33,011 nucleotides of DNA from Flavobacteriales bacterium (GTDB lineage: Bacteria; Bacteroidota; Bacteroidia; JACJYZ01), in NCBI GenBank assembly GCA_020435415.1, contig JAGQZQ010000032.1:1-33011 (forward strand). The letters run 5' to 3'. Under the pieces are notes generated by a model, which searched no databases, was not told the origin of the DNA, and saw only the letters and a program-made list of their open reading frames with translations. Shown here one piece after another: positions 14,562 through 23,373 of the stretch (the first letter of the stretch is position 1; each line of letters begins with the position of its first letter). The position numbers and the translations under genes are program-made.

Positions 14562-15693
14562 ACATTTCAAGGTACTTTTCAGCGAGGTCTTTCACATCCG
14601 TATGAATCCGGTAATAGCGAAATGCGGAAGACATCATTTTATCAAATGCGCCCTGATCCCAGTTCATCGCCTCGATAATGGCACGGCAAAAACCGGCCTC
14701 ATCTTTCATGTCCAGATCCCAACCCACGCCTTCCTCCTGTAGCTTTCTCCATGGTGTTCTATCCGTGATAAGCACGGGGCAACCGGCAGCCATGGACTCC
14801 AGTATCGTATGCCCATAGTTCTCTCCGGTTGTTGGTAGAAATAACACATGACACTCCAGAAGTTTAGCTCGCAAATCTGCCGGTGATAGGGCTCCGATAA
14901 AATTCACCTTTACGTGATCAGGAAGTTTATTCGCCAAATCCTTGCACGCTGCGTAATAGGATGGACTGTAAATCTCGCCTACGACATCCATTTCAATTCG
15001 CCCTGAAGAAATCCCCTGCAACACGTGCAATGCACCTTTCAGGTTTTTCTCCTCAGCGATCCGACCTACGAATATCATCTTCAGGGATCCGGGAGATTTT
15101 ACCCTCGATATGGGTTCTTCCTTCACCACCGTCGGAAAATTGGGCAACATGGATACCCGGCTTTTGGCCCCGATATGCTTTCTGATCTGAACGACCTCTT
15201 CGTGACTTGTAGCATGAAACTCAACGTGTCTGAACATCCCGGACATGCGACTGGCCAGCAAAAAAATATGCTTCTTCACAGGCTTTACCGAAAGCGAACC
15301 TGGCGACAGCATTCCGCGGGGGGCAAGGATAATCTTTACTCCGGCTTTCGCAAAATACTGAAGTGGTCTTAATGCAAATGGCACCGAGAACATGCTGTTC
15401 AGGTAAATGACATCCGGCCGAACATGTTTCAAGACTTCAGCAAACAACGCATTGTTCAATAAATCCGGCGGGGTATAATACACCTTCTCCCCTGAAGGTC
15501 CGGCATTCCATTCACCTATATTCACCCCTTCATAGGATGTGGCCGACTGGTAGTCTGCATGACCGGTCACCACAAACACCTCCGCCTTTCCGGAGATCGA
15601 TGAAGACAGATTCGCAAGCGAACGGATCGGGCCTCCGGCTTTAAATCCCGGCAGATACCAATCCGTAAATATCAGGATGCGAGGATCAGACAT
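14551..15693 (-). CDS. Glycosyltransferase family 4 (GT-B), last gene of the polysaccharide cluster
   Basis: The N-terminal Rossmann-like domain starts RILIFTDWYLPGFKAGGPIRSLANL, the glycine-rich acceptor loop of GT4 enzymes. The C-terminal donor-binding domain has KMIFVGRIAEEKNLKGAL and the E-x7-E pattern in GENYGHTILESMAAGCPVL. It adds a sugar from a nucleotide donor to the growing lipid-linked repeat unit at the cytoplasmic face. The frame extends to 15732, but the ATG at 15693 starts directly before the beta-strand and overlaps the asnB stop by 8 nt (ATGTCTGA). The upstream part would duplicate the AsnB C-terminus. Confidence 0.9.
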   Translation of the reverse strand: MSDPRILIFTDWYLPGFKAGGPIRSLANLSSSISGKAEVFVVTGHADYQSATSYEGVNIGEWNAGPSGEKVYYTPPDLLNNALFAEVLKHVRPDVIYLNSMFSVPFALRPLQYFAKAGVKIILAPRGMLSPGSLSVKPVKKHIFLLASRMSGMFRHVEFHATSHEEVVQIRKHIGAKSRVSMLPNFPTVVKEEPISRVKSPGSLKMIFVGRIAEEKNLKGALHVLQGISSGRIEMDVVGEIYSPSYYAACKDLANKLPDHVKVNFIGALSPADLRAKLLECHVLFLPTTGENYGHTILESMAAGCPVLITDRTPWRKLQEEGVGWDLDMKDEAGFCRAIIEAMNWDQGAFDKMMSSAFRYYRIHTDVKDLAEKYLEMFRG

Positions 15694-17530
15694 CAACATC
15701 GTGTTTATCCAACCAATAGGCCAGGACAACAAGCGGCCATATCCGTGTCCAGGTCACCCCTCCCCTTTGGGCGAGAAAATCTTTCCATACCCTGTCCAAA
15801 CCTTGCTTATCAAAGCCCCTCTGATCTCCAAGAAGATTCAGGTGTTGTTCTGAAAAGTCCTTCAATTCATTCTTCATCCAACGTTCCCAGGGAAATGTAA
15901 AACCCATTTTAGGCCGGTTTGAAATATCTTCGGGAATGAGTTCTCCCAGGCTGTCGGTGAGCAATTTCTTAGGGGTTGAGGGATATTTGTGCTTGTCAGG
16001 GACCTGAGCTACGAACGACACCAATTCATGATCCAGGAACGGGACCCGCACTTCAAGGGCATGGGCCATACTCATCTGATCGGTATCCCTGAGCAACACA
16101 TTCTGCATGTAGGTAAACATCTCGGCCCTGGACACTTTTGTCAGGAAGGGTCTGCCATTGTTAAATTCCGGACGTGTGATCTCCTCCACAGTGTTTTCAA
16201 ACCAATTACCGGAGTATAGCGAATACAAATCCTCATCCGACCAGAGCTGTCGGCCGAGTGCATAAGCGGCGGCAGGATCATAGGTTTTCATCGTCAGCAG
16301 GCGTGCCATCTTCTGACGCTGAACACTGCCCTGCAGTGCGGATGCCGTTACCTTGCGCAACACCCGGGGAACATGATACAACCAGGCATTGGCATTTAAT
16401 TTATAGAGGCGTTGAAAAACGGGGTAGCCGGCAAAAACCTCATCGCCACCCAACCCGGAAAGCGCCATGGTAATTCCGGCCTGTTTGGTACGTTTAGAGA
16501 CCGTATAGGTATTGGGACCATCACCTCCGGGGTGGTCCATGGCATTCAAAGCATCAGGCAATTCATGCAGAAAATCTTCCGGTCTCACCCTGATCTCATG
16601 ATGATCGGTTTGATATCGCCTGGCAATCAGACCGGCATATTTTTCTTCGCTGAAGTCCTGTTCTTCAAACACGACGGAAAAAGTTTTTACCGAAGTATTT
16701 GACAACTGCGACATAGCAGCAACCACTGCAGTAGAGTCAATCCCTCCGGAAAGAAAAGCACCGAAAGGAACATCCGCCACCAGTCGTTTTTCCACCGCTT
16801 TGAAAAACCGTTCGCGGACACCCGTACAAGTTTGCTCATAGGTCAGGGCAAGTGATTCACCTGCGGGTTCATTTGCATATGACTCTATGGTTGTCTGGCC
16901 ATTGGCGCAGGTCATATACGATCCGGGCATCAGCATATTCACATTGCGGATGATGGTTCGGGGTGCATGTACGGTCTGATACCGAAGGTAATCCAGCACA
17001 GATGCCTCATCTGCTTTCCTCGGCACCAATTCGGATGCCAGCAAAGACCTTATCTCCGAAGAGAATAACAACTGTTTACCGTTGAGATGGTAGTATAACG
17101 GTTTGATGCCCATCCGGTCCCTTGCGATCAACAATTGTTTCTTCTCTTTATCCCAGATGGCGAAAGCGAACATTCCCTGGAAACGTTGGAGGCAACCTAC
17201 CCCCCATTTGGCATATGCAGCCAGGATCACTTCGGTATCGGTTTCCGTTGTGAATGGATATTCAGCCAATTCCTTTCTCATTTCCCGGAAATTGTAAACC
17301 TCACCGTTGTGTGCGATCACATAGCGACCGTCATAACTGACCATAGGTTGATTTCCGGCTGAGGAAAGATCCAGAATCGCCAGGCGCCGATGCCCCAATC
17401 CGGTATGACCATCCCAGAATATCCCTTCGTGATCCGGCCCGCGATGTTGTATGGCAGAGGTCATCCGTTGAAGAACCTCCTGCTGGTTACTCAGCGGATC
17501 TGCCAATATCATTCCTGCTATCCCACACAT
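15686..17530 (-). CDS. asnB: Asparagine synthetase (glutamine-hydrolysing) of polysaccharide cluster type
   Basis: The 614-residue enzyme has an N-terminal class II glutaminase domain: Cys2 in MCGIAGM is the nucleophile, with RGPDHEGIF, HRRLAILDLS and HNGEVYNFRE (about 1-190). It has a C-terminal ATP pyrophosphatase-type synthetase domain whose P-loop is SGGIDS (261-266). The standard product is asparagine. In polysaccharide clusters such AsnB-like enzymes are often thought to amidate a uronic acid or another cluster-specific acid, and its position among glycosyltransferases favours that reading here. Length is normal for AsnB. It starts 4 nt after the stop of the upstream glycosyltransferase. 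Confidence 0.93.
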   Translation of the reverse strand: MCGIAGMILADPLSNQQEVLQRMTSAIQHRGPDHEGIFWDGHTGLGHRRLAILDLSSAGNQPMVSYDGRYVIAHNGEVYNFREMRKELAEYPFTTETDTEVILAAYAKWGVGCLQRFQGMFAFAIWDKEKKQLLIARDRMGIKPLYYHLNGKQLLFSSEIRSLLASELVPRKADEASVLDYLRYQTVHAPRTIIRNVNMLMPGSYMTCANGQTTIESYANEPAGESLALTYEQTCTGVRERFFKAVEKRLVADVPFGAFLSGGIDSTAVVAAMSQLSNTSVKTFSVVFEEQDFSEEKYAGLIARRYQTDHHEIRVRPEDFLHELPDALNAMDHPGGDGPNTYTVSKRTKQAGITMALSGLGGDEVFAGYPVFQRLYKLNANAWLYHVPRVLRKVTASALQGSVQRQKMARLLTMKTYDPAAAYALGRQLWSDEDLYSLYSGNWFENTVEEITRPEFNNGRPFLTKVSRAEMFTYMQNVLLRDTDQMSMAHALEVRVPFLDHELVSFVAQVPDKHKYPSTPKKLLTDSLGELIPEDISNRPKMGFTFPWERWMKNELKDFSEQHLNLLGDQRGFDKQGLDRVWKDFLAQRGGVTWTRIWPLVVLAYWLDKHDVDV

Positions 17531-17534
17531 AGTT

Positions 17535-18632
17535 CTAAAGTTCGGATATCAGATTTTTTACATGATCCAGATAGGTGGCATAACCAAAGGCCGCATTAAC
17601 CTCTTGCATGCGTTGCTGTTTGGCCTGTTTAGTTCTCAAGGCATCATTTTTCAAATGCGAGATCAGGGCCTCCTGAAGTGCCTGCGGATCATCGGGGTCA
17701 ATCAATGTTCCGAGTCGTCCGTCGTCCAGTGCATCCACACTACCATCCTTGTTTCCTGCGATCACAGGTATGCCATATGCCATGGCCTCGATAAAGACAA
17801 TTCCGAAACCTTCATTAACAGAAGGCATGGCAAACACATCTCCCAACCTGAAATGATCAGCGACCGCATCTCCCGGAATAAATCCTGTGAATATCACACG
17901 TCCCTGCATACCTTTTCTGATGATCAATTGATCAAGGCGTTCCTTCTCTTTCTGGTCATATTTTCCTACAAGCAAATAGATGGTCTCCGGCACCTGTTCA
18001 ACCACCGCAGGCAGCACCGAGATCACCTTATCGTATCCTTTGTAGGCTTCACCTGAGACCATTCTTCCCACGGTCAGTATGACTTTGTTTTTGGTTGTCA
18101 GTCCATACTTCCGGAGCCATGTTTCATTCTTCTCAAAGATATCTTCCAGAATAAAGTGTCTGCCGAGCGTATTGGGCAATCTTCTCACCACGTTATCATC
18201 CACACCAAAGATTTCCTTCAGTCTTTGTATCGTATGCCGGCTGACGGCAAAAATGCGGTGCGCATGTTTTATCACATGCTTACCCATGAATGACATCGGT
18301 TGCCAAACCTCAATTCCATGTGTAATAAGCACGACCTTAAGTCGCGGGCGAAATAGTCTTGCCAGAAAAGCAACCGGAGCAAGGTTCACGTGTCCGAGAA
18401 TAAGTACATCAGCAGACATTGCCGCGCGTATCGTTTCAGACATATAGCTAATACGACGACCGGCATAACCTTTACTGAATTGAGCGGATTCCTCGGACAT
18501 TGCATCATCATGAAGCGAATAAATGTGGAGGTCATCCGCGCATTCCGCCAAAGCAGACATAAACGCCTGGTTGAATTTTTCCAGTCCACCGTTGCCTGTA
18601 TAAGCAGTCAGATAAGTAAAGACGATTCTCAA
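17535..18632 (-). CDS. Glycosyltransferase family 4 (GT-B) with TTG start
   Basis: The 365-residue product has the GT4 plan: RIVFTYLTAYTGNGGLEKFN at the N-terminus, VILTVGRMVSGEAYKGYDKVI at the start of the donor domain, and EGFGIVFIEAMAYGIPVIAG containing the E-x7-E sugar-nucleotide motif. The first codon appears to be TTG at 18632-18630: the first beta-strand begins at residue 2, and this codon overlaps the TGA of the polymerase gene (TTGA), mirroring the ATGA couplings elsewhere in the operon. The next ATG falls in the middle of the acceptor-binding helix, so an ATG start would destroy the fold. Confidence 0.9.
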   Translation of the reverse strand: MRIVFTYLTAYTGNGGLEKFNQAFMSALAECADDLHIYSLHDDAMSEESAQFSKGYAGRRISYMSETIRAAMSADVLILGHVNLAPVAFLARLFRPRLKVVLITHGIEVWQPMSFMGKHVIKHAHRIFAVSRHTIQRLKEIFGVDDNVVRRLPNTLGRHFILEDIFEKNETWLRKYGLTTKNKVILTVGRMVSGEAYKGYDKVISVLPAVVEQVPETIYLLVGKYDQKEKERLDQLIIRKGMQGRVIFTGFIPGDAVADHFRLGDVFAMPSVNEGFGIVFIEAMAYGIPVIAGNKDGSVDALDDGRLGTLIDPDDPQALQEALISHLKNDALRTKQAKQQRMQEVNAAFGYATYLDHVKNLISEL

Positions 18633-20023
18633 ACCCGGGCTTGTTGAGGGATGGATTGAAACTTTGCTTCCCGGTACTCCCTTGGGACCGGGATAAGCCG
18701 GTGCATAATGTTGATCACGAGATAGGCCATGAATGCGGATTTCATCACCTGATTGATGGCTGTTGCAAAATCATTCTCAGCCTTTACACAGTAGAAAAAC
18801 AGAAACGGAAGCCACAGCACCAGTTCAGGGTATTTCATTGACTTTTTCATGGTGAAGGTCATGGCCCAATTAAAGAAGAAGCCCAACAGAAGCATGAAAG
18901 CAATACCACCCCACCGGCCAAAATTGGCATAGGCCTCACCCACAATACTCAGGTCCATGCTGGTACCTTCTCCCGTGTAATAACCGGTAAAACGGTGGAA
19001 GTTCGCCTGTCCTCCCGACTTCGCCTTATTGGGATTTAATATCCGAGGAATAAAGGCTGCCTGAAGGCCGTCAAGGATGGTTTCTCCCAGCGCATAAGGT
19101 TCGTCATCCGGCACCGTGCAAATGATCCGGGCAATGATCCATCCCTGGTTGATCCGATCCACAAAATCCTGCATGGTGGTTTGTTCGGTCAGTTCCTGCG
19201 ACTCATCCAGCTGTTGTCCGACAAGTCCACCGGCTGCCTCAATACGATCCATGGTAGACAGACCCTGGTCTTCATTAACCATAGACCTGAGTTCACTCTT
19301 AATGGATTGAAGAAGGAAAATCCCGATCAAAGCGAAAACAATCATGATCACCCTTTTGGACAGGGAGACTTTATTTACGAATGTATAGAGTATAAAAAAG
19401 TATCCGCACCAAAGCAGGAGATCATGGAAGATGGTACTGCTCACAGCCGCAAGCACCTCACCCGTAAAGGCCGCTATGATCCAGACCCATTTGGAGGTGG
19501 ATGTGCTAAGGAATAAATAAAAGGCGCCTACAAACTTGAGGTAGGAAAGCAATAGCATAAAATATTTCAATCCACCCGGAACCACACCAATAAGCAGATT
19601 GGCTAACAGGCCTGCAATTACGAGGGTTTTACCATGCGTCAGATAATACTTTCCGGCGATGAACATCCTGTTCACACTGTCAAGATCATATTTCTTTGAG
19701 CGGCTTCTCCCGGTCATCAACCCCGCCGAGAAAGCAAGGATGGCAGGAAAGACATAGCCCATATAATCTTCCTCATCCACACTCATCGCATAAAACTGGC
19801 TTTCTGGTAAAAAGTAGTAGGCCATGATCGGAGCGACAATCCACTGTGTGAAAGCAACCAGCAGGATCAGCAAACGAAGCGGAACACCTGAAGAAAGTTC
19901 CAGCATGAATGCCGTAAAGATCATGGTAAACAGGAATATTCCGGCAAGACCAAATATTGACATTTCCGGATAAAGGGCCAGGAAATACAAGACCGGCAAA
20001 AGCGCGAGCACGATCCTCTGCAT
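18629..20023 (-). CDS. Wzy-like oligosaccharide repeat-unit polymerase (multispanning)
   Basis: The 464-residue integral membrane protein has roughly 11-13 hydrophobic segments and one large hydrophilic loop (about 245-345 from the chosen start), as in O-antigen and capsule polymerases. Sequence conservation in Wzy proteins is too low for motifs, so the call rests on topology and on the position among glycosyltransferases. An Arg- and Asp-containing loop and a C-terminal helix cluster fit that family. I chose the ATG at 20023 because GGGAGG (complement of 20034-20039) stands about 10 nt before it and hydrophobicity begins immediately; starts at 20056 and 20071 would add a polar leader. An O-antigen ligase is the main alternative. 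Confidence 0.7.
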   Translation of the reverse strand: MQRIVLALLPVLYFLALYPEMSIFGLAGIFLFTMIFTAFMLELSSGVPLRLLILLVAFTQWIVAPIMAYYFLPESQFYAMSVDEEDYMGYVFPAILAFSAGLMTGRSRSKKYDLDSVNRMFIAGKYYLTHGKTLVIAGLLANLLIGVVPGGLKYFMLLLSYLKFVGAFYLFLSTSTSKWVWIIAAFTGEVLAAVSSTIFHDLLLWCGYFFILYTFVNKVSLSKRVIMIVFALIGIFLLQSIKSELRSMVNEDQGLSTMDRIEAAGGLVGQQLDESQELTEQTTMQDFVDRINQGWIIARIICTVPDDEPYALGETILDGLQAAFIPRILNPNKAKSGGQANFHRFTGYYTGEGTSMDLSIVGEAYANFGRWGGIAFMLLLGFFFNWAMTFTMKKSMKYPELVLWLPFLFFYCVKAENDFATAINQVMKSAFMAYLVINIMHRLIPVPREYREAKFQSIPQQARV

Positions 20024-20097
20024 ATTTAGATTGCCTCCCATGGTCGCCTCAGTCATTTTGGCGTGATACAAAGAAAAGCATTAAAACGTTAATCGTA

Positions 20098-21222
20098 TCA
20101 TGCTTCTACGAAGGTGCGAAGAGCTTCGAAGTTCGTCTCAAATGAATGTACCTTGTTTACCCTTCCCAACGCGTCTGCCAATCCCGGACCAGGATGGCGA
20201 CAAGCATGGGTAGCCTCGGAAATTTTTTGTGCTAGGGCATCCACATCTCCCGGAGGGTAAGTCCAGCCGCTGCCCTTGCCATCAATCATATCCGGTACAC
20301 ATCCACAAAGTTCTGAAACGATGGCAGGTATACCACAAGCCATGGCTTCGTTCACCACCAGGCCCCAGGTTTCCGACAGACTGGTCATCACCAGGCAATT
20401 GGTTTTTTGGTACAAGGGCAACAACTCCGTTTGATTCTTGAATCCGACCCAGGAAATGCGGTCGGAGCCGGCAGATAATTGCTCACATTTCTTTCGCAAT
20501 GGCCCATCTCCTACCATGATACATCGGATATCAGGATCTTTTCCCGAAGCCTTGAGAAATGCCCGTACCATATCTTCAGGTCTTTTTATATCCACCATCT
20601 TTCCTACCCAGAGAAATGTTATGACTTCGGATTCTTTTTTCTGTAGAGGATCAGGATGCCAGAAAGCCTGATCCACTGCATGCGGTGCATAAGCAAGTTG
20701 AGTTTCCTTTGCACCATGTGCCTCCAGGTATTCACGGTTCAGCTTACCCACATAAAAGGTGGTGCTGTATTTTCTGATGAGCCATGGATAAAGCATTTTT
20801 TTGATGGTGTCCTTTATCGGATGCCGGGTTGCACCAAATTGACTGTCGCCCCGCACCGCCACAGGCAATTTCAGCTGGCGGGCCGCCCTCAGCGCCTGGA
20901 GGTATGACTTCAGGTACCAGCCGAATATCAGCACATGGGTAACCTGGTGTTGTAAGAACATCTGCTTTACATCCGGTGTATCACATCCGTTGTATTTCAC
21001 CAGGGAAGGATGTGCTGAAACGTTTTTCAAAAAAACATGCTCATAACCGGAAAGCAGATCGGTGTCCCACTTGAAATCCAGACCGAACCCTTCTCTGCCC
21101 ACTTCATGACCCGACGGATCGTGTGCGTAGAAAACCACGACATCCATACGTTCTGCCAGATAACGGAACATGGGTGAGAAATACTGGATGGGATGGCTTA
21201 CAACAATGGCCAGTCGTGACAT
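20098..21222 (-). CDS. Glycosyltransferase family 4 (GT-B)
   Basis: The 374-residue enzyme starts MSRLAIVVSHPIQYFSPMFRYLAER, an opening common in a subset of GT4 enzymes from polysaccharide clusters. The donor domain begins at FLWVGKMVDIKRPEDMV and contains SETWGLVVNEAMACGIPAIVS with the E-x7-E motif and then a CGCVPDMI stretch. It is expected to add a hexose or deoxysugar to the repeat unit. It lies 10 nt after the FkbM methyltransferase stop. Confidence 0.9.
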   Translation of the reverse strand: MSRLAIVVSHPIQYFSPMFRYLAERMDVVVFYAHDPSGHEVGREGFGLDFKWDTDLLSGYEHVFLKNVSAHPSLVKYNGCDTPDVKQMFLQHQVTHVLIFGWYLKSYLQALRAARQLKLPVAVRGDSQFGATRHPIKDTIKKMLYPWLIRKYSTTFYVGKLNREYLEAHGAKETQLAYAPHAVDQAFWHPDPLQKKESEVITFLWVGKMVDIKRPEDMVRAFLKASGKDPDIRCIMVGDGPLRKKCEQLSAGSDRISWVGFKNQTELLPLYQKTNCLVMTSLSETWGLVVNEAMACGIPAIVSELCGCVPDMIDGKGSGWTYPPGDVDALAQKISEATHACRHPGPGLADALGRVNKVHSFETNFEALRTFVEA

Positions 21223-21232
21223 TAGCTCTGAT

Positions 21233-22120
21233 TCAGAATCGGTGATTCAGTACATTGATCTTATCCGCGGATCTGATCCGGTCGCGCACAACTTCTTCAT
21301 TCCGGATATAGATCACGTTATCCCCTTTCCATGTTTCATCCACGGAAAACAGATTACGGGACAAGGGTTCGTAGTAATGCGGTTTGAAACCGTAGCCTTC
21401 CAGACGCTCCTTAATTTGTTTATCCTCAATTCCGTAACGCCTTCCACTTCCGTTCAACTCAATGATAATGGCAGAAAGAGTCGGATTCTCCATCACCCTG
21501 GTGGCACCATTGATCACCTGGTATTCGAAACCCTCCACATCTATCTTCATAAGAAAAGGAAAGCGCGGAGCTATGCTTACATCCAACCGGTCTACCTTCA
21601 CGGGAATCGTGTCTTCCGTATTCACGGGGTTCATCACCACATGGTTCACCGAGTCCAGGTTTTTGGTAAAATGGATGGTAGAGCTTTCCTCACCCAGGCC
21701 CATGTTCAACGCTCTGACCTTTTGCGTCATTTTATTCACGCGCACATTCTCTTCCAGCCAATGAAAAGTTTCGGGTACAGGCTCAAAAGCCACACTATCG
21801 GCACCGGCCACAGCAGATGCCAACACGGTAAACACGCCCACATTTGCACCGGCATCCACAAAAAGATCTCCCGGCCTGAGCACGTGTAAGAGAAAACTCA
21901 TTTCAGGAAACTCCGCCAGGCCTACATAAATATTTCCGGTAGCTCCCACCATACCTTTCTTTACAACCAGGCGACTGTCTCCCACAAAAGGAACCTCCAA
22001 TCTTTCCCTGAGTCTGCTCATCACCTGCCAACGGGCAAAACGGAACAAGGCCGATGTGGAATGGCCTCTGGTAAGGGGATGTTCTTTCAGGAAGTTGTAT
22101 ATCTGTCGGATTTCTTTCAC
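21233..22120 (-). CDS. FkbM family SAM-dependent methyltransferase
   Basis: Motif I is LFVDAGANVGVFTVLA, followed by AFEPVPETFHWLEENV (acidic ribose-binding strand), and the family-typical LMKIDVEGFEYQVINGA block. The C-terminal part YFFEPLSRNLF-like segment (YYEPLSRNLFSVD) is also usual. FkbM enzymes transfer a methyl group to a hydroxyl; in surface-glycan clusters they commonly O-methylate a sugar of the repeat unit. The 295-residue length is normal. The ATG overlaps the preceding GT-B stop by 4 nt (ATGA), so the two are coupled and may act in sequence. Confidence 0.9.
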   Translation of the reverse strand: MKEIRQIYNFLKEHPLTRGHSTSALFRFARWQVMSRLRERLEVPFVGDSRLVVKKGMVGATGNIYVGLAEFPEMSFLLHVLRPGDLFVDAGANVGVFTVLASAVAGADSVAFEPVPETFHWLEENVRVNKMTQKVRALNMGLGEESSTIHFTKNLDSVNHVVMNPVNTEDTIPVKVDRLDVSIAPRFPFLMKIDVEGFEYQVINGATRVMENPTLSAIIIELNGSGRRYGIEDKQIKERLEGYGFKPHYYEPLSRNLFSVDETWKGDNVIYIRNEEVVRDRIRSADKINVLNHRF

Positions 22121-23373
22121 TGCTTTTCTATAATTGAATTGATTTGATCAACCAGGGCCTTGGCGGAAGCCCATGAGGAATATGATTTCAGGGCGTCATA
22201 TGCCGGAGACCAGACTTCGTTCCCTGAAAGAAAACGCTGCACCGCATCGGCTGTTTCTTCCTGCAACACCTCTTCAGACGCATCTTCTTTATAGCGCACC
22301 AGGTAATTATCCGCATGAATATCCGTTAACACGGCTGCGGCCGAACTTTGATCGTGAAACATGGCCAGCACCGGTCTTTTGGACAGCACTGCCTGGAATG
22401 TTTTTGAGGCGGTGTAGTGCGCTTCCGTGCTTCCGATCACCATGACCCCTTTCGCTGCTGACAACATATGAAGAATGACGAGAAACGGAAAACGGTCCCT
22501 GATCTCAACCACATGTTGCGAGATACCGGCCTGCCTGGCATAATCTGCGATCGTTTCTCCGGAATAGAATCCGGTACCTACAAAATACAACCTGATGCGG
22601 TCGCGACGTGACGTATCCTGTTTATTCAACCATTCATTAAATACCTTGAACAGCACCTGCATGAAGTACCTGGACTTCGGCAGGAAAGCGCCTGCGTAGA
22701 TATAGACCTCTTCATCTTTGCCCCAGGGGAGCTCCACCCCTTCAATCTTCACTTCATGGTCGTGGGGATCAAAACCATAAGGCATTCCCACATACCGCAC
22801 CTGCCGGCCGTTAGAGAAATTCCGGTCAAGCACCGGTTTAAAATACGGCACCGACACGCCACTGATCAGAGATGCTTTTTTCACGCAATAAGGCTCTAGA
22901 ATTCTCGCCACCTGGTTACTCATCCAGTCTTTGGAAAGCACCTTCCTTCCATGTGTAAAGCCATCCACCCAGGGATCGATGTAATCAATTCCATACGGGA
23001 TACCCGTTTTGTCATGTAATTGCCTGCCGAGTAAAGCGGTATAGAACGATGGAATCGGGATCCACAGAAAATCCGGGTGTTCATCACGGATAATTTCCAG
23101 CGCTTTTTTCCTGAGGTAAGGAAGGGCCCGCAATCCCAGATCACCTATAATTCCTTTCTTACTTCTTGCAGGCACATGATGCACTTCCACGTCAGAAGCC
23201 ACGAGTTTGTTCATATCGTTGTCGGGCGCTTCATCGTAGAATGACGGATCAACCGCCAGAATAATCGGGTGCCAACCAAACTCCTTTAAAAAATTGGAGA
23301 TAAGCCTCGGACGATGCACGCCAGCCAGATTTGACGGGGGCCAATGGGGATAGATGATCAACAGTTTACGCAT
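22117..23373 (-). CDS. Glycosyltransferase, GT-B fold, divergent GT4-like
   Basis: The 418-residue product starts MRKLLIIYPHWPPSNLAGVHRPRLI, a recurrent opening of Bacteroidota glycosyltransferases, with GWHPIILAVDP closing the first Rossmann unit. The C-terminal half has VYIYAGAFLPKSRYFMQVLF and TEAHYTASKTFQAVLSKRPVLAMF, where the usual E-x7-E is replaced by a Lys/Thr-rich version. The donor and acceptor are unknown. The frame continues upstream to 23400, but the ATG at 23373 overlaps the previous stop by 8 nt (ATGCGTAA) and gives the standard N-terminus. Confidence 0.83.
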   Translation of the reverse strand: MRKLLIIYPHWPPSNLAGVHRPRLISNFLKEFGWHPIILAVDPSFYDEAPDNDMNKLVASDVEVHHVPARSKKGIIGDLGLRALPYLRKKALEIIRDEHPDFLWIPIPSFYTALLGRQLHDKTGIPYGIDYIDPWVDGFTHGRKVLSKDWMSNQVARILEPYCVKKASLISGVSVPYFKPVLDRNFSNGRQVRYVGMPYGFDPHDHEVKIEGVELPWGKDEEVYIYAGAFLPKSRYFMQVLFKVFNEWLNKQDTSRRDRIRLYFVGTGFYSGETIADYARQAGISQHVVEIRDRFPFLVILHMLSAAKGVMVIGSTEAHYTASKTFQAVLSKRPVLAMFHDQSSAAAVLTDIHADNYLVRYKEDASEEVLQEETADAVQRFLSGNEVWSPAYDALKSYSSWASAKALVDQINSIIEKQ

